Of a DNA stretch of 64,000 nucleotides, positions 1 through 7,908 are shown piece after piece. Each line of letters begins with the position of its first letter. Within the stretch, counting starts at the first letter, position 1. Position numbers and translations under genes: made by a program. The stretch is from Amycolatopsis decaplanina DSM 44594 (GTDB lineage: Bacteria > Actinomycetota > Actinomycetes > Mycobacteriales > Pseudonocardiaceae), in NCBI RefSeq assembly GCF_000342005.1, contig NZ_AOHO01000074.1, positions 434,001 to 498,000 on the forward strand, read 5' to 3'. The notes under the pieces were generated by a model. It saw nothing but the letters and a program-made list of their open reading frames with translations, searched no databases and had not been told where the DNA came from.

Positions 1-214
1 CGGCGCCTTCCTCGCCAACGCGGCGCTGATCGGCCTGGTCGGGTTCCCGATCTCGGGCGCGATCCTGTTCTGGGGCGCGGCGTTCGCCCTCGGCAGCCGC
101 AACCTGGTGCGTGACCCGCTGATCGCCGCGGGCATGTCGGTCGTGACCTTCCTGATCTTCAACAACCTGCTCGGTGTCCCGCTGCCCGGTGGCCCGTTGA
201 TGGAGGTGTTCTGA
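1..214 (+). CDS. tctB: Tripartite tricarboxylate transporter TctB, C-terminal fragment
   Basis: The first 70 codons visible (frame 2) encode two hydrophobic segments, ending in PGGPLMEVF before TGA at 212-214. In tripartite tricarboxylate transporters (TTT) TctB is the small four-helix subunit that partners the large TctA permease and a periplasmic-type binding protein. The identification rests mainly on position: the stop overlaps the ATG of tctA as TGATG, the standard tctB-tctA arrangement. The 5' part and any tctC lie outside the window. Confidence 0.8.
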   Translation, partial: GAFLANAALIGLVGFPISGAILFWGAAFALGSRNLVRDPLIAAGMSVVTFLIFNNLLGVPLPGGPLMEVF

Positions 215-1731
215 TGCTGCAGCAACTCATCGACGGTTTCGGCACCGCGCTGACCCCGACGCACCTCGCGCTCGCCGCGCTCGGCGTGCTGCTGGGCACC
301 GCGATCGGCGTGCTGCCGGGGATCGGCCCCGCGATGGCGGTGGCCCTGTTGCTGCCGGTGACCTACGGCATGGAGCCGACCGCGGCGTTCATCATGTTCG
401 CCGGCATCTACTACGGCGGGATGTTCGGCGGCTCGACGACGTCGATCCTGCTGAACACCCCTGGTGAGAGCTTCTCGGTGGTCGCCGCCATCGACGGCAA
501 CCCCATGGCCCGCAAGGGCCGGGGCGCGCAAGCGCTTGCGGCGGCCGCGATCGGGCACTTCGTCGGCGGCATCCTCGGCACGATCGCGCTGGTCCTGCTG
601 GCGCCGATCATCGCGAAGTACGCCGTCGACATCGGCGCGCCCGATCTGTTCGCGATCATGGTGCTGGCGTTCATCGGGGTGACCTCGGTGCTCGGCAACT
701 CTCGGATCCGCGGTGTCGCGTCGCTGCTGATCGGGCTCACCATCGGGCTCGTCGGCCTGGACGAGATGACCGGGCAGTCGCGGTTGACCTTCGGTTCGCT
801 GCATCTGGCGGACGGCATCGACGTGGTGATCGTGGCGGTCGCGCTGTTCGCCGTCGGCGAGTCGCTGTGGGTGGCCGCGCATCTGCGCCGCAACACCTTC
901 AAGCCGATCCCGGTCGGCAGGCCGTGGCTGTCGCGCGCCGATCTGAAGCGAACCTGGAAGCCGTGGCTGCGCGGGCCGGTGATCGGGTTCCCGTTCGGCG
1001 CCATCCCGGCCGGTGGCGCGGAGATCCCGACGTTCCTCTCGTACCTCACCGAGAAGCGGCTGTCGAAGCACAAGGACGAGTTCGGCAAGGGCGCCATCGA
1101 AGGGGTCGCGGGTCCGGAAGCGGCCGCGTCGTCCTCGGCGGCGGGCACGCTGGTCTCGATGCTGACGCTGGGCCTGCCGACGACCGCGGTCGCGGCCGTG
1201 ATGCTGGCGGCGTTCCAGCAGTACGGCATCCAGCCGGGCCCGCTGCTGTTCGAACGCGAGTCGAAGCTGGTGTGGGGCCTGATCGCCTCGCTGTTCGTCG
1301 GCCTGACGCTGCTGCTGGTGCTGAACCTGCCGCTGGCGCCGCTGTGGGCGAAGCTGCTGCGGATCCCCCGGCCGTACCTCTACGCGGGCATCCTGTTCTT
1401 CGCCAGTGTCGGCGCCTACGCGGTCAACGCGGACATCTTCGACCTGCTGGTGATGTTCGTGATCGGCCTGATCGGGTTCGCGATGCGCCGCTACGGGCTG
1501 CCGGTGCTGCCGGCGATCATCGGCGTCATCCTCGGCCCGGCCGCGGAGCAGCAGATGCGGCGCGCGCTGCAGCTCAGCGACGGCGAGGTGACCGGGTTGT
1601 TCAACACCCCGTTCGCGATCGTGGTCTACGTGATCATCCTGGTGATCCTGTTCTTCCCGTTGATCAAGCGTTTCCTGCCTGCCCGTCCCACCGCCTCCGA
1701 GGCGGAGCCCAAGGACAAGGTGGACGCCTGA
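214..1731 (+). CDS. tctA: Tripartite tricarboxylate transporter permease TctA
   Basis: A 505-residue integral membrane protein, the usual length for TctA, with about a dozen hydrophobic segments. The family signature GVLPGIGPAMAVALLLP lies at about residues 30-46, and a second conserved Gly-rich loop (PGGAEIPTFLSYLTEK) is near residue 265. TctA is the secondary permease that takes up citrate-like carboxylates using a binding protein (TctC). The substrate here cannot be read from sequence. ATG overlaps the tctB stop and is preceded by GGAGG, so the two are translationally coupled. A strong terminator follows. Confidence 0.93.
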   Translation: MLQQLIDGFGTALTPTHLALAALGVLLGTAIGVLPGIGPAMAVALLLPVTYGMEPTAAFIMFAGIYYGGMFGGSTTSILLNTPGESFSVVAAIDGNPMARKGRGAQALAAAAIGHFVGGILGTIALVLLAPIIAKYAVDIGAPDLFAIMVLAFIGVTSVLGNSRIRGVASLLIGLTIGLVGLDEMTGQSRLTFGSLHLADGIDVVIVAVALFAVGESLWVAAHLRRNTFKPIPVGRPWLSRADLKRTWKPWLRGPVIGFPFGAIPAGGAEIPTFLSYLTEKRLSKHKDEFGKGAIEGVAGPEAAASSSAAGTLVSMLTLGLPTTAVAAVMLAAFQQYGIQPGPLLFERESKLVWGLIASLFVGLTLLLVLNLPLAPLWAKLLRIPRPYLYAGILFFASVGAYAVNADIFDLLVMFVIGLIGFAMRRYGLPVLPAIIGVILGPAAEQQMRRALQLSDGEVTGLFNTPFAIVVYVIILVILFFPLIKRFLPARPTASEAEPKDKVDA

Positions 1732-1744
1732 CCAGCGGGAATCC

Positions 1745-1780
1745 GGCCCGGCCTCGACTGCCCCGAGGCCGGGCCTTCTC
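1745..1780 (+). terminator. Rho-independent-like terminator after tctA
   Basis: An 11-bp perfect stem (GGCCCGGCCTC / GAGGCCGGGCC) with a 9-nt loop starts 14 nt after the tctA stop and runs into TTCTC. It lacks a long U-tract, as is usual for high-GC actinobacteria. Confidence 0.75.
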
Positions 1781-1961
1781 ATGTTCGGCGAAGGCTGGGA
1801 AGCACCGCCGAAAGGTAACGAAAAGATAACGGCGAGATCGCTTTTTGAACCGCTCTTCGTTCGGGGCCGTTTCAGCCAACGCGGAGTCAGTGACGCCGGC
1901 ACTGCCGGTGCCGCATCCCCTCCGGCTCCGCGCAACGACACCGAACGAGGTGAACAAGTTC

Positions 1962-3443
1962 ATGCCCCGTAACCAAAGAACCGCCGGCCGCCACCGCATG
2001 GCACGCCGCACCAAGGTCGCCACGGGCGCCACCGCGCTGGCCCTCGCCGTCGGCGGGATCGTCGTGGTCAACACGACCGGAACCCCCGACGCCGCCAGGG
2101 CCGACGGCGCGGACAAATCGTTCTTCATCGACATCACGAAGGTCCCCCGCGGCAACAACGTCAACCTCGACCTCGCGAAACGAGGCGCCCGGGGGACGTT
2201 CACCGTGGACTGCGGCCGCAACGAAAACGGCCACTTCAACGGCGACAACTTCATCGCGCAGCCCGGTGTCCGCAATGGTGCCGAGCACCTGCACGACTAC
2301 GTCGGAAACCTTTCGACCAACGCGGACTCGAACAACAAGAGCCTGCTGCGCGCGGGCACCACCTGCCAGAACGGGGACAAATCCGCCTACTTCTGGCCGG
2401 TCATCCGGATCAACACCGAGGAAAAGGAACAGAACCAGGCCGCGAACGAGGAGAAACTCGCCGCCGACCGCGTCGACGCGGCCAAGGACGAGGCCGGCGC
2501 CCAGATCGACTGCCCCGACGTCGCGAGCGAACTCAGTGAACTCAGTGAGGTCCCCGACCAGGCCTTGCCCGCGGTCGACGAGAACCTCGACAAGCTCGAC
2601 CAGGAGTCCGAGAACGCGAACAACCAGCTGGCACAAGGAAAACAAGCCGGCCAGGTGCTCGACGAGCTGAAGAACAAGCGGAAGCCTTCGATCAAGAACA
2701 TCACCGACACCCTGAAACAGACGGGCAAGCCGGTCGCTAAGAACGAAGACCAGCTCGCGGCCTGCGCGGTGAAGAAGAACGGCAAGGGCGGCCTCGACAA
2801 CGGCGGCGACAACAGCAACGTCAACGCCGCCGGCGACGTCGAGGAGAAGAAGGCCGACGGCAAGGCCGCCGACCTGCCCGGCGTCAACGGGAACAACGAG
2901 ATCGGCAACAACGAGGGTGAGATCCAGCGCCCCCAGAAGGCCGATCTGACCTTCACCAGCGGCGGCGCCCGCCGCGTCGTCGCGATGCCGAAGTTCCTGC
3001 GCGTGCTCTACGGCGACGCCAAGCAGAGCACCAACGGCCCGGCCAACGCGCGGCCCAGCTGGACCTGCAGCGGCTTCGAGGACCGGCTCACCGAGCTGTA
3101 CCCGATCTGCCCGCGGGGCAGCAAGGTCACGCGCGTCCACTCGTTCCCGAACTGCTGGGACGGGAAGAACACCGACAGCGCCAACCACCGCACGCATATC
3201 GTGTTCTCCGACCGCAACGGGAAATGCCCGCGCGGCTTCAAGAACGTGCCCCAGCTGCGGATCACGCTGGTGTACGACATCCCGCCGGACATCCAGGCCG
3301 CCGGGCAATACGCGGTCGACGCGTTCGCGCAAGAGAAGCACGACCCGCGCTCCGACCACGACGACTTCGCGAACGTCATGTCGCAGCGGCTGATGAACCA
3401 GCTGGTGAAGTGCATCAACAGCGGGAAGAAGTGCAGGCAGTAA
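1962..3443 (+). CDS. Secreted DUF1996 domain protein with a long charged insert
   Basis: 493 residues from the ATG at 1962, chosen because GAGGTGA sits 8 nt upstream; an in-frame ATG at 1998 is an alternative. An Arg/Lys-rich N-terminus and a hydrophobic stretch (ATALALAVGGIVVV) look like a signal peptide with an ARA-type end. DUF1996 landmarks are visible in two blocks: an N-terminal FFIDITKVPRG...GAEHLHDYVGN block and a C-terminal WTCSGFEDR...HSFPNCWDG...HRTHIVF block with paired cysteines. Between them, about residues 150-323, lies a hydrophilic Asn/Glu/Lys/Asp-rich region with coiled-coil-like stretches, unlike a compact DUF1996 domain. DUF1996 has no agreed function; bacterial and fungal members are secreted. 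The gene is monocistronic, followed by a palindrome shared with two other loci in this window. Confidence 0.85.
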   Translation: MPRNQRTAGRHRMARRTKVATGATALALAVGGIVVVNTTGTPDAARADGADKSFFIDITKVPRGNNVNLDLAKRGARGTFTVDCGRNENGHFNGDNFIAQPGVRNGAEHLHDYVGNLSTNADSNNKSLLRAGTTCQNGDKSAYFWPVIRINTEEKEQNQAANEEKLAADRVDAAKDEAGAQIDCPDVASELSELSEVPDQALPAVDENLDKLDQESENANNQLAQGKQAGQVLDELKNKRKPSIKNITDTLKQTGKPVAKNEDQLAACAVKKNGKGGLDNGGDNSNVNAAGDVEEKKADGKAADLPGVNGNNEIGNNEGEIQRPQKADLTFTSGGARRVVAMPKFLRVLYGDAKQSTNGPANARPSWTCSGFEDRLTELYPICPRGSKVTRVHSFPNCWDGKNTDSANHRTHIVFSDRNGKCPRGFKNVPQLRITLVYDIPPDIQAAGQYAVDAFAQEKHDPRSDHDDFANVMSQRLMNQLVKCINSGKKCRQ

Positions 3444-3449
3444 CCAAAA

Positions 3450-3495
3450 CTCGTGAGTGGTAAGGACGGTTCTAACCGTCCTTACCACTCACGAG
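3450..3495. repeat. Dispersed palindrome, family A copy 1 (convergent-gene terminator)
   Basis: Two perfect 22-bp arms beginning CTCGTGAGTGGTAAGGACGG and centred on TTCTAA. It lies 6 nt after the DUF1996 stop, between convergent genes. Near-identical copies occur at 43043-43090 and 58896-58945. Symmetry and placement suggest a bidirectional terminator or a REP-like element. Confidence 0.9.
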
Positions 3496-3553
3496 GTCTC
3501 CGCGAGAGGGCGCGGCGGGGATGACCCGCGCCCCCACCCCCCGCGCCGGGGGT

Positions 3554-3595
3554 CCGGTTCCCGGCCCGGCGTAGGGGTACCGGGCCGGGAACCGG
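3554..3595. terminator. 16-bp GC-rich hairpin in convergent intergenic region
   Basis: Perfect arms CCGGTTCCCGGCCCGG / CCGGGCCGGGAACCGG with a 10-nt loop. Two smaller hairpins follow (around 3605-3627 and 3627-3640) before the stop of the leftward cyclase-like gene. This part of the 200-bp gap holds no plausible gene. Confidence 0.65.
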
Positions 3596-3645
3596 CGAGC
3601 GATACGGTTTTCCCTCCCTGGAAACCGGACCGCCCGGTCCTTGGG

Positions 3646-4335
3646 TCAGGCCGTCGTCGACAACCGGCTCACCCGGTCGAACGCGAGCGGCACCGCGACA
3701 GCGGGGTTCAGTTCGGCGAGGACGGCCTCGGCGTCCAGGCCCGGCAAGTGGATCCACGCGCTGTCCGCGAAGTCCGGGGTCGTGACGCTGATCCGGGCAC
3801 AGCGGGCGGGCGGGACCAGCGCGACCCCGAACGGCTCGACCACGTTGCGCCACACCGATTGCGAGACGATCATCCCGGCGCCGAACTTGTCGCCCGTCGG
3901 GTCCGAACGGCACCAGTACCCCACGGCGTCGTTGAAGGTCGAGGCACACAGCAACCGGGTCAGCGTGATGTACGTGCGGTGGTACCGGTGGTTGTCCGCC
4001 ATCGGTCCCATGTGGACCGCCACCCGCGCCCGCATCGGGACCCGGGCGTAGCGGTTGCGGGTCCGGAGCAGATGGTCCAGGTGGAACACGACCTCGCAGA
4101 GCTGGCCGACGGCGTGGTCCGGATACGCGACCATCAGCCCGTCTCCGGTCTCCCGGAAGTGACGCGCTTCCCCCGGAGCGAGCCCGACCGCGTTGAACGA
4201 GCGGGAAACCAGCGTTTCCATCTCGTTCTTCATCGGGTCCAGCAGGTCATCACTGGCCTTGGACGAACCGACGATGTCGACGGAAAGCACGGCGTGGGTG
4301 TGCGCGTTGTAATGGCCTGAGGTCAGCACCTGCAT
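3646..4335 (-). CDS. Class III nucleotide cyclase-like domain protein
   Basis: 229 residues from the ATG at 4335, which has GAGGGG 8 nt upstream; the open frame extends further up but without a better site. A single cyclase homology domain is recognisable: LSVDIVGSS carries the first metal Asp (D20), and RETGDGLMVAYPD the second (D65). The usual V-N-x-A-x-R segment that supplies the transition-state Asn reads YITLTRLLCAS, so that Asn appears to be missing, and the position expected to hold the purine-specifying Lys is not clearly Lys. It may therefore be a weak cyclase, or a nucleotide-binding or regulatory homologue. It lies downstream of a Crp-family gene on the same strand, which fits cyclic-nucleotide signalling by inference only. 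Confidence 0.7.
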   Translation of the reverse strand: MQVLTSGHYNAHTHAVLSVDIVGSSKASDDLLDPMKNEMETLVSRSFNAVGLAPGEARHFRETGDGLMVAYPDHAVGQLCEVVFHLDHLLRTRNRYARVPMRARVAVHMGPMADNHRYHRTYITLTRLLCASTFNDAVGYWCRSDPTGDKFGAGMIVSQSVWRNVVEPFGVALVPPARCARISVTTPDFADSAWIHLPGLDAEAVLAELNPAVAVPLAFDRVSRLSTTA

Positions 4336-4456
4336 CTCTGCGACCCCTCCCCTGATCGGTGAAAACTGCCTGCAGGAAGCAGTGTTCCCACTCCTCACCG
4401 GAAGTTCTGTTCGGAACCGAACAAAACCTGACCTCGCGACGGTCAACGCCAGTGAG

Positions 4457-5158
4457 CTAAGTCACACCTTTTTCCGTGATCACCCGCAATGCCTCGCGGT
4501 CGATGACGGTGATCGCACGGCGCGAACTGGCCACGACTCCCGCCTTCCGGAGCTTGTCCAACGCCTGCGCGACCATGGTCCGGCCCATCGGGATGAACTG
4601 CGCGAGTTCGTCCTGGCTCAACGGGATCCCGATCCGCCAGCCGGCGGGTGTCCGGACGCCACAGACGTCGACGAGGTAGTCCAGCCGAGTCGCGACGCGT
4701 GCCACCGCCTGCGGTTTCCAGGACTGGGTCCGCTGCCGCTGGGCGAGCACGAAGCGGCGGGCGACGCTGACGAGCACCTCCCGCATCGCCGCCGGATGTT
4801 CCAGCAGGAACCGGTTGAACTCGCTCGCCGCGATGCGCCGGACGTGCACTTCTTCGATGGCGACGACGTCGGCCATCCGGATGCCGCCCGCGATCACCGC
4901 GATCTCACCGTGCAGGTCGCCGGGCACGCCGACGTCGAGGATGACGGTCGCTCCCATCCGGTCGGCGCTGGTCACCTTCACGTAGCCGTGCCGCAGCAGC
5001 ATGACGAAGTCGCCGGGCTCACCCGCCCGCATCAGCGCCTGTCTGCTTTCGTAGGTCTGCGGGGTACCCATCTCCAGCAACCGGGCACGAACGGGTTCGT
5101 CCAGTCGCTCCAGGAACGGACGTTCTCTTTCTTCGGCGGCCTCTTGGCCCAAACCCAC
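4457..5158 (-). CDS. Crp/Fnr-family transcriptional regulator
   Basis: 233 residues from a GTG at 5158 that has GGGAGGG six nt upstream; the longer open frame would add 42 residues of unlikely composition. The N-terminal half is a cyclic-nucleotide-binding-type beta-roll (QALMRAGEPGDFVMLLRHGYVKV...GDLHGEIAVI, about residues 35-90). The C-terminal half is a Crp-type winged helix (PLSQDELAQFIPMGRTMVAQ as the HTH, about 175-205). No FNR-type cysteine cluster is seen. It is preceded by a small unknown gene ending 29 nt upstream and followed 121 nt later by the cyclase-like gene, so a regulator/cyclase module is plausible. Confidence 0.88.
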   Translation of the reverse strand: MGLGQEAAEERERPFLERLDEPVRARLLEMGTPQTYESRQALMRAGEPGDFVMLLRHGYVKVTSADRMGATVILDVGVPGDLHGEIAVIAGGIRMADVVAIEEVHVRRIAASEFNRFLLEHPAAMREVLVSVARRFVLAQRQRTQSWKPQAVARVATRLDYLVDVCGVRTPAGWRIGIPLSQDELAQFIPMGRTMVAQALDKLRKAGVVASSRRAITVIDREALRVITEKGVT

Positions 5159-5187
5159 GAAACACCCTCCCAGGCAGTCGTGAACAC

Positions 5188-5553
5188 CTATCGCGGAGAG
5201 TAACCGAATCGTCCACCCGATCCGGCGGCGGAACCGTCGTGCGTGGTGAAGATGCCCAGCCGGACCAGCTCCGATCTGATCCACTCGGCCAACCGGTGCA
5301 ACGGCCCGTCTTCGGCCTCGACGAAATAGCTGTCCACGATCTGGTGTCGCCTATCGGCGTGTTTCGCCGCATAGAGCAGCGCTGACCGTACCTCCGACAC
5401 CTTCAGCGGAGCGACCTTGATTCCCGGAGCGGGCCGCACGGTGCTCTTGGCGGCCATCACCGCCAGCACGGCTTCCTCCAGGCTGAACCGGTGCTCCACC
5501 GGTACGACCACATGTTCCACGCCCTCGACAACCCGGCGCCCGATCAACGGCAT
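5188..5553 (-). CDS. Hypothetical protein, 121 residues
   Basis: I do not recognise the family. It starts at ATG 5553 and is hydrophilic, with no signal peptide, membrane segment or cysteine motif. The central part (SLEEAVLAVMAAK...KVSEVRSALLYAAKHADRRH) looks helical and the C-terminus is Gly/Ser-rich. It lies 29 nt upstream of the Crp-family gene on the same strand, so probably shares its transcript. Codon usage is typical of the neighbours, which supports its being real. Confidence 0.6.
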   Translation of the reverse strand: MPLIGRRVVEGVEHVVVPVEHRFSLEEAVLAVMAAKSTVRPAPGIKVAPLKVSEVRSALLYAAKHADRRHQIVDSYFVEAEDGPLHRLAEWIRSELVRLGIFTTHDGSAAGSGGRFGYSPR

Positions 5554-5603
5554 ACTGTCAGATCAGCATGACGCACGGCCGTAGTCTGTTCGGCACCGAA
5601 CAC

Positions 5604-6116
5604 TCACCCCGGTTCGACCGCCGCGAGAGCGTCTTCGAGCGTTTCCCGGTACACCCTCATCCGCTCGACGAGCATCACCGGATCAGGGTTCTCGTCCCGC
5701 GCGTGCCGCTCCAGCCTCTCGGTGGTCTGCTTCACCGTCAGCCGCAGTTCGACGACTTCGGGAGTGTTCCGAGCCTTCCGGTTTTCGAGTCTCGCCACCG
5801 CCTGCCGGAAGACGCCCGCGAGCTCCGTCTCGCCCGGCCGCACCGTTTCGATGGCCGTCAGCGCCCGCCCGAGCAGGCTGTAGTGGTCGTAGGCGGCGGC
5901 CGGATCCGGCACGCGGACCACCCGGGCCGGCCTCGATCGCTTGCCGTTCAACACGAAGAACGCGGTTTCGGCCGGGAAGATCACGGCGAAAGCGGCGGCG
6001 GCGCCGAAGAGCCAGGCCTGCGGATGCGGATAGGTCACCGCGCGGCCGATCAGCCCGGCGATCAGGCCGAGCACGACCGCGACGACGTGGAACGGGCGGT
6101 TGTCGTGATCGGCCAT
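5604..6116 (-). CDS. Small membrane protein, third gene of the KAP/VWA unit
   Basis: 170 residues. Two hydrophobic segments at about residues 10-26 and 35-56 form a hairpin anchor, followed by a cytoplasmic-looking helical tail of about 110 residues rich in Arg and Glu (LRLTVKQTTERLERHARDEN). The ATG lies one base after the stop of the VWA gene (TGACATG), so the two are coupled. No domain recognised. The position makes it the likely membrane or adaptor partner of the two larger proteins. Confidence 0.75.
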   Translation of the reverse strand: MADHDNRPFHVVAVVLGLIAGLIGRAVTYPHPQAWLFGAAAAFAVIFPAETAFFVLNGKRSRPARVVRVPDPAAAYDHYSLLGRALTAIETVRPGETELAGVFRQAVARLENRKARNTPEVVELRLTVKQTTERLERHARDENPDPVMLVERMRVYRETLEDALAAVEPG

Positions 6117-6117
6117 G

Positions 6118-7872
6118 TCAGAAGTTGCTGAAGACGTTGACGAACATCTTGTCGATGCCGTGCGGGTCGACGGCCTGGTAGCTGCGGGCCTTGGACTTCT
6201 GCGCGATCTCGTCGAGGACGCGGCTGTCGGCCTGCGCGCCGTAGGCCATGGTGAAGATCCGGACGGAGTTGTCCAGCCTCTCGGCGTCGACGTTCTGCAG
6301 CACCTGCTCCTTGGTTCCGGCTTCGGTGTTCTCGCCGTCGGTCAGGAAGACGACGGCGTTGATGAGGTTCGGGTCGAACTCCCGCCGCATCTTGTCGTTG
6401 GCCGCCATCACGGTCTGGTACAGCGCCGTATCCCCTTTCGGGGTCAGGTTTTCGACCAGGTCGAGCATCGGGCCGCGGACGTTCTTGACCTTGCCGATCG
6501 GCATCTTCTCCTCATATCCGTCCGAGAACGTCCAGAGCCCGACCTCGTCCTCGGGATGCAGGTACTCGAGCTGTTTCCGGATCGCGGGTTTCAGCAGGGC
6601 GATCCGGCTCTCGGAGTACGGCTTGTCCTTGCGGTTCTTGTCGAACGGCTCGTTCATCGAGCCGGAGAGGTCCAGCACCAGCAGGATCCGGCCGCGTCGC
6701 TGGGTGTACTCCCAGCCGTCCAGCATCTTCTGGATCTGCTCGCCGGTGGGGACGCCGATCTTCGGGGTCTCCTGGGTCTCCTGGGTGCCCACGGTCTTGG
6801 CCAGGTCCGGGCTCCCGTTACCGGCGGGGTCGCGGAACCCGAGATCACGGAACCGGTTCTGCTGGTCGGCCTCCAGCAGGAAGTCGTAGAAGTCCTTGGC
6901 CGCCGCCTGCTGCTCCGGTGACGCGTTCGCGGTGGTCAGGAAGGGATGGTCGATCAGCATCGTCCCTTCCTTGGGGTGGACGGCGACCAACGGGCGCAGT
7001 GGTGCGACGGGGTTCCCGTTCAGCTGCGCGGGATCCCCGGTCGGCACGCCGCGGTTGTAGAGGTAGACCATCTGCTCCTGCATCGCCATCGCGCTGATGT
7101 AGGGCGTGGGCTTCTTGCGGTCCTCTTCGTACAGCGTCTTCAGGAAGGCCACCGAATCGTCGCTGTAGTAGGCGACCGACGCCTCGATACCGCGGACGAA
7201 ACGCACGGCGTCCGGCGTCCCGATCTTGCCGTAGTCGCCGCCCGTCGCCGCGAAGTAGGTCGCGATGGTCGCGGCGAGCCCGGACGTCGACCGCCGCGGA
7301 TTGTCCTTGCCCAGCGTGAAGTTCCCCCACTGGGCGTACGACGCGCCTTTCGAGGCCCAGCCGCCGTTCTGGTTCACTTCCAGCACGTCACCCCAGCCGA
7401 GGGGCTTTCCCGGCCAGCCCATCGCCACGGCCATCGGTTCCGGCATCGCGATCACCATCGGGCTGGTCGCGAGCGAGGTCTTCGGCCCGGTCTTGATCCG
7501 CTCGCCCTTCCCGCGCTGCCGCAGCAGATCGAGCCAGAGCGAGGAGCTCGGCATCCAGACCTGGGGCTCGGGCTGGTGTTCGTCGATGTCGTTCCAGCCG
7601 TCGGCGATGAGGTCGAGCGTGGCACCCGAGGTCTTCTTGAACGCCTCCACCTTCGCGCACCGGCCGCCGTCGAACGTCCGGCCGGTGTTGTTGTACCGCT
7701 CGGCCAGTTCACGGATCAGATCGCCCTTCTCCGTGGAAGAACTCGCGACCAGCCGGACGCAGTCGGTCCTGGCCGCGTTCGAAGGCGCGGTGACCGTGGT
7801 CGCGAGCAGGACGATCACGAGCGTCCCGACGAGCGCGCCGAAGACGAGCGAAAGCCAGCCTGATCTCCGCAT
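6118..7872 (-). CDS. Secreted/membrane-anchored solute-binding plus VWA domain protein
   Basis: 584 residues from the ATG at 7872 (GAGGGGG six nt upstream). An N-terminal hydrophobic segment (WLSLVFGALVGTLVIVLLA) is a signal anchor or signal peptide without a lipobox. Residues about 40-380 resemble an extracellular solute-binding domain (LVASSSTEKGDLIRELAERY...LDLIADGWNDI). Residues about 385-584 are a von Willebrand A domain with a complete MIDAS metal site: DLSGSM near residue 397, the Thr of GDTALYQ near 479 and LTDGEN near 511. VWA domains bind protein ligands through this metal. It is co-directional with the KAP NTPase gene (stop 36 nt upstream) and the small membrane gene. The ligand is unknown. 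Confidence 0.87.
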   Translation of the reverse strand: MRRSGWLSLVFGALVGTLVIVLLATTVTAPSNAARTDCVRLVASSSTEKGDLIRELAERYNNTGRTFDGGRCAKVEAFKKTSGATLDLIADGWNDIDEHQPEPQVWMPSSSLWLDLLRQRGKGERIKTGPKTSLATSPMVIAMPEPMAVAMGWPGKPLGWGDVLEVNQNGGWASKGASYAQWGNFTLGKDNPRRSTSGLAATIATYFAATGGDYGKIGTPDAVRFVRGIEASVAYYSDDSVAFLKTLYEEDRKKPTPYISAMAMQEQMVYLYNRGVPTGDPAQLNGNPVAPLRPLVAVHPKEGTMLIDHPFLTTANASPEQQAAAKDFYDFLLEADQQNRFRDLGFRDPAGNGSPDLAKTVGTQETQETPKIGVPTGEQIQKMLDGWEYTQRRGRILLVLDLSGSMNEPFDKNRKDKPYSESRIALLKPAIRKQLEYLHPEDEVGLWTFSDGYEEKMPIGKVKNVRGPMLDLVENLTPKGDTALYQTVMAANDKMRREFDPNLINAVVFLTDGENTEAGTKEQVLQNVDAERLDNSVRIFTMAYGAQADSRVLDEIAQKSKARSYQAVDPHGIDKMFVNVFSNF

Positions 7873-7908
7873 GCGCCGCCCCCTCGCCGTCGTAGCGGGC
7901 AAGTGTAG

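Noticed and set aside
1808..1819. CCGAAAGGTAAC shared between the region before the DUF1996 gene and the region before the secreted beta-propeller gene (37843-37854)
   Set aside because: A 12-base match is expected many times by chance in 64 kb, and distances to the starts differ (about 140 versus 25 nt).
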